A stretch of DNA of 64,000 nucleotides from Xiphophorus maculatus. Taxonomy: Eukaryota; Chordata; Actinopteri; Cyprinodontiformes; Poeciliidae. The stretch is taken from contig NC_036443.1 of the NCBI RefSeq assembly GCF_002775205.1, forward strand, positions 13,589,373 through 13,653,372, in the 5' to 3' direction. Every line of letters starts with the position of its first letter. The stretch's first letter is position 1. The notes beneath the pieces were generated by a model. It made no database searches. It worked only from the letters and a program-made list of their open reading frames with translations, and was not told the origin of the DNA. The translations under genes and the position numbers were made by a program. Positions 1 through 39,240 of this stretch are shown here, piece by piece.

Positions 1-39
1 TCTAATGAGCCATCATTGGATCCAGATGTGTTAAACCCG

Positions 40-210
40 GGAGAGAACTAAAACATGCAGGATGCCAGTCCTCGAGGACCGACTTTGGGCACCACTGATC
101 TATAGTCTCATCTCCTTGCAACTTCGTGTGGGGTTGGTGCCTATCTCTCCAGCAGTCACTGGGCGAGAGGCGGGGTACACCCTGGACAGGTCGCCAATGG
201 ACAGTTGTTT
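40..210. repeat. Dispersed fish repeat fragments in a gnat2 intron
   Basis: Two short stretches resemble widely dispersed teleost repeats. One near 47-100 reads like the common 'aaacatgcaggatgcc...ctcgaggaccgac' tail. One near 125-205 contains the 'gggcgagaggcggggtaca' motif seen in many fish introns. Identification is from memory of such repeats, and the element class is not certain. The rest of 211-786 is AT-rich intron with nothing I can recognise. Confidence 0.45.
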
Positions 211-786
211 ATAACTTAAGAGAAAAAATAATAATAACAACATGAGCTGTTTATGTCAAGTTAAAAGTAGCGTGCCCTGTCCTGATGCAGGAGGACACTG
301 GGAATTACACGCCACTAATCCCAGCTCAAATGCAGCATTAAAACTGGGTGCCGATCACAGGTGACATATACATCATAAGATTTTCTCTCTTTTTCTCGTC
401 ATCAACCCTCATTTCAGTCAATCTCTACTTAGGTTTAGTTGACTAAAATATAAAGTCAAAGAGGAATGCACTTCCTAAATAATAATAGATTAAATAAAAT
501 AATAAGTAATGTTGGATGTTAATTATATTATCTTTCACTTCTAATAATTCATGGGATCTGATTGGGTGTAATTTCTGTCTCTCTCACTCATTTTTACATT
601 ATTTATTGATAAAGATCTTAAAGTTGTGGCCTTTGTGTTCAAATTTGTCATTTAGTGTTTTTCTAGCTTTTGGTCTGGAAATAAATATGCTAATATAAGA
701 ACAAAAAAAGAGTATTAATGAAGACAGGGCAGTGTTGATTTGTCTCTATTAACTGATGCATGTATATGTCGAAAAACGTCTTTCAG

Positions 787-977
787 GCCCCAACACATAT
801 GATGATGCCAGTGCCTACATCAAGACACAATTCGAGGATTTGAACATGAAGAAAGGTCAGAAAGAAATCTACTCCCACATGACCTGTGCCACAGACACGA
901 AGAACGTCGAGATCGTGTTCAACGCCGTGACGGACATCATCATCAAAGAAAACCTTAAAGACTGCGGTCTGTTCTAA
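787..977 (+). CDS. gnat2: Cone transducin alpha subunit, last coding exon (partial gene)
   Basis: This is the final coding exon of a heterotrimeric G-protein alpha subunit of the transducin type, which couples photoreceptor opsins to the cGMP phosphodiesterase. The exon starts after a TTTCAG acceptor at 781-786 in phase 1 (G|GC). It encodes [16 protein letters not shown] and onward, the TCATD guanine-ring motif, and the C-terminus [12 protein letters not shown], which is the transducin ending with the toxin-sensitive cysteine retained. Its length of 191 bp is the family standard for the last coding exon. The YSHMTCATD and [10 protein letters not shown] signatures fit transducin rather than Gi. 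GNAT2 is chosen over GNAT1 or GNAT3 because the convergent neighbour is gnai3 followed by gpr61, as on human chromosome 1. Upstream exons lie outside the window. Confidence 0.9.
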
Positions 978-1930
978 GCAGCTCCAGAGTGATGGGAGAG
1001 AGGTGAGAGATCTTTAAAAACTGTCTTCACATACAGTAACGGGACCCACATGAGACAGAGCCCTGTAAATTTAATTAAGTCAATATTTTCTCACCAACAA
1101 CAACTGGCCATAACATGAGAAAACAGAAACTCAGGCAAGAAAGGTTGGACCTTGGTGGACTGCTGAGGATGACAAATATAAATAAAAAGACTGATGCAAT
1201 CCCCATGACGACTTGTGATAAAGTCTTTACAACCTCCCAACAATGTACTTTTACGTTTTCTTAAGCGGCTTTCAACAACTTTTCCTCGTCTTCTCTCATT
1301 TCAGAACATCTTTTTCAACCGGAGCCCCGCACACATTGGCATTAGGAAAGAAGTGTACCAACGGGGCACAGAGCATCCTCAGACTGTTGTGTTTTATGCC
1401 GTCATCTCCACGTCAAGTTGTGGCTGGACGCTCCTAGAGAATATCATCATCTCCCATGTTACCTTCCTGCAACTCTCTGCATGTCCGGCTGGGTAAAAAC
1501 AGATACTTAGTCACCATGTGAACGCTGTGGAGCCTCAGATTCCTACACAGCTAAAAGATTAAAGGTACGAAGATGAAATAGCTGCTTCTCTGATTATCAT
1601 TGAGTTTTTAAAACTTATAAATTGTAAATCATAATTGAGCTGAAAGCCAAGCTCTGTGAAAACAATTAAAGCCATCTGGGAAAAGTAAAAAAAAAAAGAA
1701 AAAAAATTCTGAATAGACAATTTTCTTTGTTTTGTTTTTGAGTGCGATAGTCTCTGTGATCTTGATATTTAAGCTGAAAAGTTGCTGAGCAGATATCTCT
1801 GATGTTCCCACTGCTTGAAGTTTGTCCAGATTACAAACCCAATTGTGCATGTATCTAACCTACATAGTGTTAATGTACTGAATTCACTTAACATTTTATT
1901 GTGATGAATAAATCTGACAACAACAAACAT
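978..1930 (+). other. gnat2: gnat2 3' UTR with a probable non-coding last exon
   Basis: Just after the stop there is a strong donor (AG|GTGAGA, cut after 1002). At 1304 there is a strong acceptor (pyrimidine tract then CATTTCAG). Together they would remove a 302-bp intron from the 3' UTR. The presumed terminal exon starts at 1305 and could end after the AATAAA at 1907-1912; AATAAA also occurs at 1181-1186 and 2081-2086. A donor only 25 nt past the stop is within the distance that does not trigger nonsense-mediated decay. An intron shortly after the stop is known for some Gi-type human genes. That transcripts use these sites is inference. Confidence 0.5.
1907..1912 (+). terminator. Candidate gnat2 polyadenylation signal
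   Basis: A canonical AATAAA lies in the presumed non-coding last exon of gnat2. An alternative within the putative 3' UTR intron is 1181-1186, and another lies downstream at 2081-2086. Which one is used cannot be told from sequence. Confidence 0.35.
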
Positions 1931-2102
1931 GGTAGATGAACTTTGTACATAAGAATAGAGAAGTTATATTTTGAATGATGAATTATCTGGAAAAATATGA
2001 GAGGAAAACACTAGAGGATGGATGCTTTATGAGAAAAGGGAATGGGAATCTGTTCTTTCTTATGAAATGTAGAGGCACGAAATAAAGATGCATTAACTTC
2101 AC

Positions 2103-2122
2103 GTGTGTGTGTGTGTGTGTGT
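2103..2122. repeat. (TG)n microsatellite
   Basis: A run of about ten GT/TG dinucleotides lies between the convergent gnat2 and gnai3 genes. The stretch 2123-3271 around and after it is AT-rich with no recognisable gene. Confidence 0.9.
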
Positions 2123-3271
2123 CTTTACATCAGTTACATCTTCATCCACTGAACAAAGCAGTGGATAATGAGGCCCATCATGACAGCTTCAGCCTGTTGC
2201 TTGTTGATGACAGAACTGCTGTCTTATAAATATCCTGTTTTGATGTAAGTGGAAATGGCAGCCAAGTCAAAATCATTACTGATAAACAATCTAAATCACA
2301 GTTTTCCAGAGTGCAATTCAAAAGAAGAACTAATTTAGTGTCTGTCTAAAAATAAAGTCAGCGTTTTAACACCCAGCTCACGGACAAGGCATTGACATTC
2401 CCATTTGTACAATGATGAAGAGTTTCTGAAGACGTTCGCTTGGTCAAAGTCACGTTGGTACGAAGCCCTCTACGGAACATGGAGAACATTTTTTTCTTTT
2501 GCGTTACCTCGCAATAGGCTTGCTGTAATATTTGCTGGTCTATTTTGTATACAGTCACAAATGTCAATTCAAAATTTTGAATATATACACACTTAAAGAG
2601 CCTCATTGAAAATGTGTTTATTATTAACTCTTTTATTGAAAATCGATTTATTCACTGCATGTTTATGTCTGTTCGTGTAAAGTTGAGATAAAACTGCACA
2701 TGAAAACGACCCTTTAAGCCATTCAACCAGCACAAAACTGTTAGATGACTTATTTCCCTGCGATAATAACTCAGAAATAGTCCAAATAGTTTGGATGCAT
2801 TTTTTTCTTAGTTTTCTACTTACAGAAAGTTTCTGTTTATATCATAGGTTTGTGGTGCAATTCTCTCCTAAAGAAAAAGATATAAAACTTCAGATATTCC
2901 ACAATGAGATTTTAACATGCATGGAAAAACCTCACGAAAGCCTTAAGTAATAGCAGAAAGTACGATGGACACCGTAAGAAAGACTTACAGTATTCAGTTA
3001 CGCCACATGAACTAATCAGTACATTATTGCGAGGGAACACAAACAAAAAAAGAAATCCCCATGTCCCCTATGGGGCTCCGTACATTGGAAATATCTGTTT
3101 AAAAAGCTGATTTTATGAAAAAAAAAACTCCTTTTATACCACAGTGAAGCATCTTACTTAAATTCAAACTCAAACCAAAGTACGTCATCAACTTTCCACC
3201 ATCATGCTTTATGGTTGATGTGAGCCACTTATGCTGACCTGCTGAGTTGGTTCTCTGAAATCATGACACTT

Positions 3272-5862
3272 TTTATTACATCCATGAATCTCTAATGATT
3301 GGAGAAGTTGCAGGCTTGATTCAGATGCATCTTTGCTATTTTAGAGACTTTCTGCTTCCCCACCAGACATGCTTGTCTGTTTTTCGAACATGGCCAAAGA
3401 TGGAGCTTGCTAAGTCGTCCATTTCTGCGGGAACATTTTAAATTGGCTCCTACTTTACCTTCGTTACCCAGCGGAAGGAGCAAGGGTGCATTTAGTTCTT
3501 CAGATAACTGCGCTGACATTTAGGGAAATTTTCTTTTTACCATGATTACACAGCAGTGGCAAATGGCTAAAGAGTAAAACTATCTCCTTTATATTTTTGA
3601 AATGACACCAACTTCCATGTTTACAGTATAAAAAAAACAGACACTGACCTTTACTGATTCAATAATATTAGCAACATTTATAGCCCAAATAAAAATGAAA
3701 TAAGAATAAACAAGCAGAGTAAAATAAAAATGTCCCTTCATATTGATTTCCTCAGTGATTTGTTTCAAACATATTGTTCACCATATTCTGTTCTAGTTTA
3801 AGTCAAAATAACTAAGTGGACTATTGGTGGGGAAATGACCTCATTGGACTCTAGTTATCTACCTTCAAACTCAAACAATTACGTCACATATATTTATAAA
3901 CGGCTCACGTCAAAATCTTTCCAAAATCAAAAGTCATGAAATTCACATATCCAAAGGTGGGAATATTAAATCTATAAACTGCTTCTAATAATTAAAATAG
4001 AACTTAACAAAAACAAAAAGTCATCAAAAGCAAAACACAGACATTTAAGACGAGACACAACAGAACTGTGAACCTAACTTTCATAAACCACTGTGAAATG
4101 TAGCGATGGATATTCTTTGAAATTATCCATTTTAGTCCTTGTGCAGATTACATACTGAACATAAAAGCAACAGAGACTTCCTGTGTCTGAATAACCAAAA
4201 GATATTAAATACAGCTGGACTCGCAGTAATCATCTTTACTGAGAGAAAAGTGGCCAAAGTTGCCCTTTAGATCCCGCCTGGCAATGAATGTAGTCTTTAG
4301 TAAAAACTATGCTCCAATTCATCGGGACACCTCAGAAGTCCAGATTCCCTCAAATCACCTGCAAATAAAACAAACATAATTACACATCACACATCACTGC
4401 TCAGAAACAGAACGACATCATAAACAGCTGATACCATTCATACCTCTGCCACATTTAGAGTTAAACTTATTGTCATATCACCAAAAACAAATGTTTGTGA
4501 TAGGAAATGAGAAAAGCATGTGTCAAAAGTTAACAAAACAGCATAATAACCTAAACCTTTCAACCTTAATAATCTATTTAAAATCCTTATTAGAATACAG
4601 CAACCAAACCATATTTATAGTTTCACTTGTAGATTATTTATTTTTGGTGATGAGCTTCGACTCTTAATCTTTAGCTCCCTTTACAGACAGATTGTAAGTT
4701 TCATCTTAGGACTTTATGGGCTGATCCAAAACATTTTTTATTTTTTTTAAATAGAGATATTTTTTTAGGACTAATGATAACATGTTACATGTTTTAATCC
4801 CGAAAATGAAAACAACTAAAACGTAACAGTATCAAGATCCGCTAGTGGAACTGTGTATTAAGTATGATCTGAAATGAGCTGCTGTGATGTAATAAATCTG
4901 CATCTTCAGTACATTTCCACCAATCCTGTACCAAACTAGACACTACAGCAGCAGGTCCACTCAGCAAAACAATCCCAGTTCTACACTAAACTAAGTTTAT
5001 CTGCCATTAAAAGTATTGGTACAAAATGTAGCAATGGCAAATTATACAAAATTTATATTTTAAGTAAGTGTAATCACACACAGCTCTCATAAAAAGTTTG
5101 GATGTTACACAATGTTCAAACTTTTATGCTGCTGTTTAAATGTGAACAGTTAATGCAAACCACAAAGCAGATAAAAGTCTAAATGTGTTTGGATAAAAGA
5201 TGCTAAAATGGTCATTTAAAAAAAAAAAAAATAATTTGTCATACAACATCATATTTTCAGGGTGTTCATGGAAAACAAATATGCTAACATACTGAGTGTT
5301 CTTACAAGTTGCTTTGTCTGTCATATTTCAGGCTGTTTCTCATTGATATGCAGGAGTTTAAAGCGACAGGACATGCAAATGTTGGCAAGCATAACCCCTG
5401 TGTGCCGCCTGGTGTGTCTCTGCACTGACAGCGTTCAGATGATGAACGAAGGAGGTTTTTGGTGGAGGTGTCTGTCTTCTCCCTATCGCAGCTGCAGTTT
5501 ATGGAAAATTCAGCCAACAGTGTACCTGAGGGAGCTGCACGAACAGCATGGATTGTTTTCTATTAAGTGCAACCCGAACCAAACTTTGGTCCCGCCACTC
5601 AGCAATCGCTGAGTGTCAGTCTGCAGCTGGTGATATTCTTAGAAAAATAAATATTTCCTACTGCTGCCTGGCCAGATAGACAGATACCACACATGGAAAA
5701 TGGAAAAGGAAATAACACCTTGAAATCCAAATATTTCCCTGCCCTAGATTAGTGTAGGATTGAACAAGGAGCGATCTGACAACTGAACGAACAGATGGTG
5801 TCAATATGTGATTAGCAGCGCAGCTGAAAGTCAGAACGCTGACCTGGAAGGTGGCAGGAGCT
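3272..5862 (-). other. gnai3: gnai3 3' UTR with a probable 3' UTR intron
   Basis: On the minus strand the gnai3 stop (5865-5863) is followed 19 nt later by a donor (CCAG|GTCAGC, exon end 5844). A good acceptor (TTTTATTTGCAG) precedes 4358. This would give a non-coding last exon starting at 4358 and a 1485-bp intron. A candidate polyadenylation signal (TTTATT on the + strand) lies at 3272-3277, and others lie near 2646. The donor position mirrors that in gnat2, which supports an ancient intron. The acceptor choice is less secure than the donor. No other gene is visible here. Confidence 0.45.
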
Positions 5863-33298
<27,436 letters not shown>

Positions 33299-33540
33299 CT
33301 TCTGTTTCTTCTTTCCGCCCCCAAAACAACTTTTTCTGCTCCGGATATTGGCTTCGGACGCCGCCCTGGTCTGCTGCTCCTGGCTCGGTGTGAGCTGAAC
33401 TTCCCCGGCCGGGAGGAGAAGCGCAGAGAGACGGAAAGGCGTTGGCACCGAGAGCCGCGTCCAGTTCAACCCTCACTGTGATGCTGCTGAACTCACCAGG
33501 CTGCAGCCCTGACGCTCCTGTCCGGACCGAGCGTTTAATA

Positions 33541-36500
33541 ACAAGGGAAAAATTAATAATATAATAATAATAATCTCCAAAAATGTGTCTGTGGATCTGG
33601 GGTAAATTTTCTAATAAAACAAAACCGACTGAATAAGTTATTTAAAGGAACTTCTTCAAATAGGAATCAGATTAAAAAGAAAAAAAAGTATATGTCTTAA
33701 CATATCCACTACAGCAGCGAGTTGATCCAGTTGTTCCAGCTGCAAACTGAGAACAAGAGTAAAAACAAGCAAAAAAAAAAAAAATCCAGCCGCTAGCCTT
33801 CTGGGAAATGTAGTCGCTTCCACAAGCAGACGGGAAAGAAAATGGTCCAATGAACCAAGTTTTACTGAAGCTAAATACGATGATGGGACGCGTGTGTTTC
33901 TCTACGCTGTCAGTTTTATATTTAAAAGTTGAAGTTTTTGTTGATACAATGGCGCCCTCAAGTGACTCAGAACTAAACTGCAGCTTGTGATGCACAACAC
34001 AGCATTCTAATGATAGACATATTTGCCAATATTTATTGAATACAATAAATATTAATGATTTATGTTGGCCTACCTACTGGCTGAAAGATAATGATAAATT
34101 TTGCCAACGCAACTCAAGTCTATTTTTCTTTTATTAGGCTTCTAAATTACAAATAGCCCCAAAACGTTATTAATGCACACAATACTTGTAGTAAAAGCTT
34201 TTTTTTTAAATTTCTATGTGTTTTCTATCATTGGAAAGTTTAGGATCCACACTTTCAGAATCTGTAAATAGCTCAAAATGCCTGAGTAGATTCGTTCATG
34301 GTTTTATTGTGGGCCAGTTACATTTACAAAACAGCACCACCTTTCACATTAGGAGGAACAAAAACAACGAGTTAAGACGTTAAATTTCATTTCAGGTTTA
34401 AGATGTGTTATTGTGGGGGCAATTTCAAATTAGGTGGTCTGTGAGTGTTTCTTAAATGTGGCAAGTGGACCTTGGCCTGAAAAAGTTTGAGAAACAGTGC
34501 TGTGGATGTAAAAAGCTGGTAGAGAAATACCTCTAAAGCCTTGAAAAGGTGTAAAATATTCCGCAAAATGTTTCCTGATAGGAACTGAACAAATGTATGG
34601 CACACTTTAACACTTTTTCTTTGTAGAACAAACAAACACAACATGCATCAGCAGTCTTCCACAATTCAGTGAAGCCCAACCTTGCATTTGCATGTAGAAT
34701 CCCAGTGACATAAAGTTTGCAGTAAACAACGTAAAAATATTCAGGAAATATGAACACTTTTCCAAAGCATGGTGTATATTGTATACCTTCCTTAAAGAAG
34801 AAACATTATTTTGAAAGATAATTATATATATATAATTTAAGTGAAGGAACTAGAAGAGTGCTGTGTTTATGTCTTTGAATGCAGAATTATTTTATCAAAA
34901 TAAGCCACATTTCTTCTCCTTGATCGACTCCCGCCTCCTGCTCCTGCTGCCGAGCTAACCCTTGCTAAGCCTGCACATCACCAAGGCAACAGCTGATTTC
35001 CAAGAAGTCAAGATTTGAGAGTAGGTGAGAATTTCTTGTAATTGAGTTAATCTCTGGTCCATCACTGCAGTCAGCCTCCGCACCGAGTCTTGTTGATGTT
35101 GTCGTGAGTCTGTGTGTGTGTCATCTCTTCGGAGCCTGTTTCAAGGCGTATGTTTACACCCAAACTCTCCCATTGTGCCCCCAGTGACCTTCAGAAGTGA
35201 CAAGTTGGTGGCACTTGTATTGAGTGTGGTAGCTGGGAACAAAGGTCAGGCTGTTTGAAGTGTTGCTTCGCTCTGCAGGAGGCGCCCTGCACCACTCGAC
35301 ATGAAGGCTGCGGCTGTGACCGATGGGGAGCAGCACAGGAGAGGGTATGAAAAATAAACAGATCAGGAAGAAGACAAGGAGCTCTGAGGGAATATGGACC
35401 AGCAGCAACTCAGTAGACACCTGGAAATAATGAAGAAACTATAGGATATAATAGAAATGTTTCTTATTGTCCCGATTCAGGTGTATCAACAGCAGGTTAC
35501 AGAAAGAAATAAGAATAAGAGACCAAGGGAAAGCTTATAATATAGGAAAAATAATACTATATAATTATTAAAAATAATAAATTCAGATTTCAACAATCTT
35601 AAACTGACTGTGGATGTTTAAAAAAATTACTATATGTGTAGAAAGCAGCAACAATTTACAAGAAATTGAGAATAAATTAAGAAATAATTATAATATTAAT
35701 AAGTATTATGATAGTTAAATTTAAAAAAATGTAAGGATAGCTAATCTTGACATTTCTATGAGAAAGCTTTCAGCTGATCCAAATGCTGCAGCAAGCGCAA
35801 CGTTTAATGAAGCCGGAAAAAAACCTCTGTGTTTTAAGACAATTATAATGAACCTCCACCTTTTGAAGTCTAGTATTTGTGGATTTGCCTGTTTGCTAAT
35901 TTTTTATCTGGAACATAATCTAATTATTTGTGGGAAATGGTCTCATTCAGGAATTAATTTGGAGAGCATATTTAAAATATCCTAAACGACTTGAAATTGT
36001 ATCGGTTACAAAACAAACCTCGACCCTGACATCCTGAGTTGATTTTAAAATACACATTTTGTTTTGATTTTTTTTTTTGGTGATGTTTATGAAAAATACT
36101 GGAGATGACAGTTTTATATATACGAAAAAGAAAAAGTCACCCACAAAAATGTAATGTCTGAAAACTTGGAGCAAACGTAGAAAATTGTGTCAGATTGTTG
36201 CCTGCTTTCCCGTCACGACTTAAGAACTTGAACAAAAAATAAGCAAAAAAAAGGTGCAGGTAAACTATCAGAAAGAAAGAAATAATGTGCTAGAAATAAA
36301 GTACATGAAGTCATGCTCATATAAATTATGTTGGTAAAAGTTTAACCCAGCATCTGACCTTTTCCTAAATGCCTCATTGCATTTATCGTTTTAATAAACT
36401 AATTGAACTCCTGGAAGTTTGGGATCTAAACATATCTGTAGCAACAACAAGCGCAACACATGAGTTAAAATAATTTCTGTTGTCTTTAATGAGTTCAGCA

Positions 36501-39240
36501 GACGGAGAATATACATGAGGAATAACAGTCTTTTCAGCTCAGGTACAAAAAAAGAGATGCACAAAGGAAAATGAACACATCCATCTCTTTGGTGTGATAC
36601 GGAGGACAACACTGCAGTTAAAAAGTAAATAAATTGTCCACCTTCCACCAGGTCAGCAAGCTGCTTCATCTTCTTCTTTGGAAGAGAAGAGATGTTTGAC
36701 AGGAAGAGAGTTGAAAGCATTTTATCAGACTGGTCAGGGCAGTTCTGCTGATGTTGTTAAATGCTGGTGTTAAAAATCAAGGCATTTATATGATCTTGTA
36801 ACTAAAAGACGACAGTTTAATAAGTGCTGATAATAAATTAACACACACAAAGTGAGGAACACAAAAGACTGTGCCACTGATTCGTCTTTTGTAATGTTCA
36901 AAGTTGCTCTGTGGCTGTGAGTCAGCAAATTAAATTATTATTTTTTTTATTCTTCAAAAATAAACATTTTAAAACATGTCTGCAACAAAGTCAAACAGCA
37001 AGGAAATTAAGAGTGCTATGTGTTCCCCCTGACAAAAAGCCTTTTTTTTTGTTTTGTTTTGGCTGTTTGCCTTGTGTTCAGAGTCTTGTGATCTCGCCAA
37101 CTTTCCCGTACGAGACGAGTCCAAAATAGAGGGAAACAGCACAAAAGGTGCCTTTTCTTTAGAGATCAGCAAATCTGTCGTCTTTACGACGTCGGTCACT
37201 ACTGCAGTGTGACTTGAACAAACCGTCTGGCTTTCCGCCTGGGAACAGAAGAAGTGTCTCCGGTGTCTTCCATTTGTTGCTAAACGAGGCCAAAGGCAAA
37301 GCTTTCCATGTGTGTGAGGGTTGTCACACCTCTGTGCTGTGTGTAGCCACAACAAGCCTGGTTGTTTATTGCACAAACACGGGAGTGTTCACACCGCTCT
37401 GGTGTTTACCTGTAAACAGCGCAGACATCACTGGGTGTAATGAGCGCCACGTTTTGTTCCTGCAGTTTTTCTAACATGGCAAGGCGGCTGTTTTCTGACG
37501 GAGCCTATAACCCCGCTGCACCACTGCTGATAAACAAACTAAACCATCCACAATGTTTGTCTTTGAGTGGAAGGGGCTGAAATCACGAGTCTCCCATTTT
37601 GGTGAGGAGGTGATAATCACAAGACTAAGAACAGATAAACATGATAATAACATTCTGGAAAATGGCTAAAAATACACTCTCCGCCTGTTTATTATAAATA
37701 CCAGCCGCAGCAAAAGCTGCGAAACAATCCTGTTCAACACAATAAAAGTTACGTTACTTCAACGCATCATTTTTTTTTCTTTAAAGCCTTTGGAATATTG
37801 TAGCCTTTATTTCCTTGGTGGTGTGCAGTGAAAACAGAAAATAAGTACATGATGAAAACAGATGATTCAATGCAATACCTTAAAATCTTTAGTAAAAGTA
37901 GAAAATATCTTTCTTCAAGTTTTTGAAGCACTTTTTTTTCTGCACGTTTTAGTTGTTATTTTTTCTCAATTAGCTTAAATCCGTGACTTTTGAATTGTGG
38001 TTCTTGGGCTGCATTTAGCATACTTTTTTTTTAAACTATAATTTCCAAAGTAAAAGCAAACAAATTGACTTTGATTCAGCAGAAGATAGTAAACCCAAGA
38101 CAACCAGATTACATATGTTTTGCTCCAATTACACCCAACGTTAAAAATTTGGTCTCTGACTGAACCATGTTAGAAATCAAATCAAAAACCAGTTGGATTT
38201 GCTAACTGATGTGCTTAGTTAGCCTACTTAGCTAACTGCTGTTAGCAACACAAGCTAATGGCAATGTTTTTTCTCTACATTTTGTGCAAAGGCTGCAGCA
38301 ACAAGTTCTACAAAAGAGGCTATATGGCACTGTTTCTTTTAACTGTGTGTATCACAATAAATTCAGATCAGAAACCTCCTGTTTTCTCTCTTACAATTAT
38401 GATTTTTATATGAACCTCGTTGTTGACTTTTTCTTCAAACTGGAAAAATTCAGTGTCTGTAAAAATGGGGCTTGTATTTAAGCGTCTCAGTGAAGATGGT
38501 TTCCAGGTCCTGTCGTGTTGATAGTAGGGCGGTACTTTAGAGAAGGTATTGCTTACCAAGGTGATACTTGTTAAAAAAAACAACAATTTGAGAACCACCA
38601 GTTTAGAACATTTATCGATATTTATGTCCGAGTCAATTCGGACTAATTGTAAAGGAGGTTCTCTTTTGTTTTGAAATCAAAATATTTAAATAAAATTATC
38701 AAAAGGGCAAAAAAAACCCCAATATACAAATCCACCTTTTTTGACATAAAAAACAGCGCTTTGCTTTGTGCATTAGCCCAGGATCACTTTGTTTTTATGG
38801 AAAGTGCTAATAGATGTTGAACACTTAATAAATAAATACATTTCTGGAGAATATTAAAGAAGTCATTCAGCACTTAAAACTACTCTATCCCTGATTTATG
38901 CTCTTGCATTGTCTCAGAGTCGCTTCATGTTTATACAAAGTTCGTCACGTCACTTGAACTGTAACCAAAACATCAAGTGTTATGTGACGCAAAGCAAAAA
39001 CCGCATGACACAATATGACTCCCAAAACATGTAACGGGGCAGTCAGCGATGCGCAAAACTGGAATTCTTCAAGGGCTCATCGGGTTCTGACCCAAAGCCC
39101 AACTCTAGAACACATTTTGCAGTGCGCTTGATCTGTCACTAGGGAAAAAAAATGTTGCAGCATGAATAAGAAACACTATGAATAAAACTAAACATGTTCA
39201 TAGGGTTATTAGATGGCAGAAGAAACAGTACATGAGGCAG
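33541..39240. other. Intergenic region between gnai3 and gpr61
   Basis: It holds a short (AAT)n stretch at 33545-33575, a dispersed-repeat-like tail near 34290-34510 ('ggcctgaaaaagtttgagaa'), and a LINE-tail fragment near 35430-35530. No coding sequence is supported. Open frames here are short, overlapping and without recognisable motifs. Confidence 0.6.
35430..35530 (-). repeat. LINE 3'-tail fragment
   Basis: 'cttattgtcccgattcaggt' followed by 'aacagcaggttacagaaaga' resembles the 3' UTR of common fish LINEs read in reverse. Only about 100 bp is recognisable. Confidence 0.45.

Noticed and set aside
5262..5612. 116-residue + strand frame opposite gnai3
   Set aside because: Lies in the presumed gnai3 3' UTR intron, overlaps a similar antisense frame, and has no recognisable motif or splice context.
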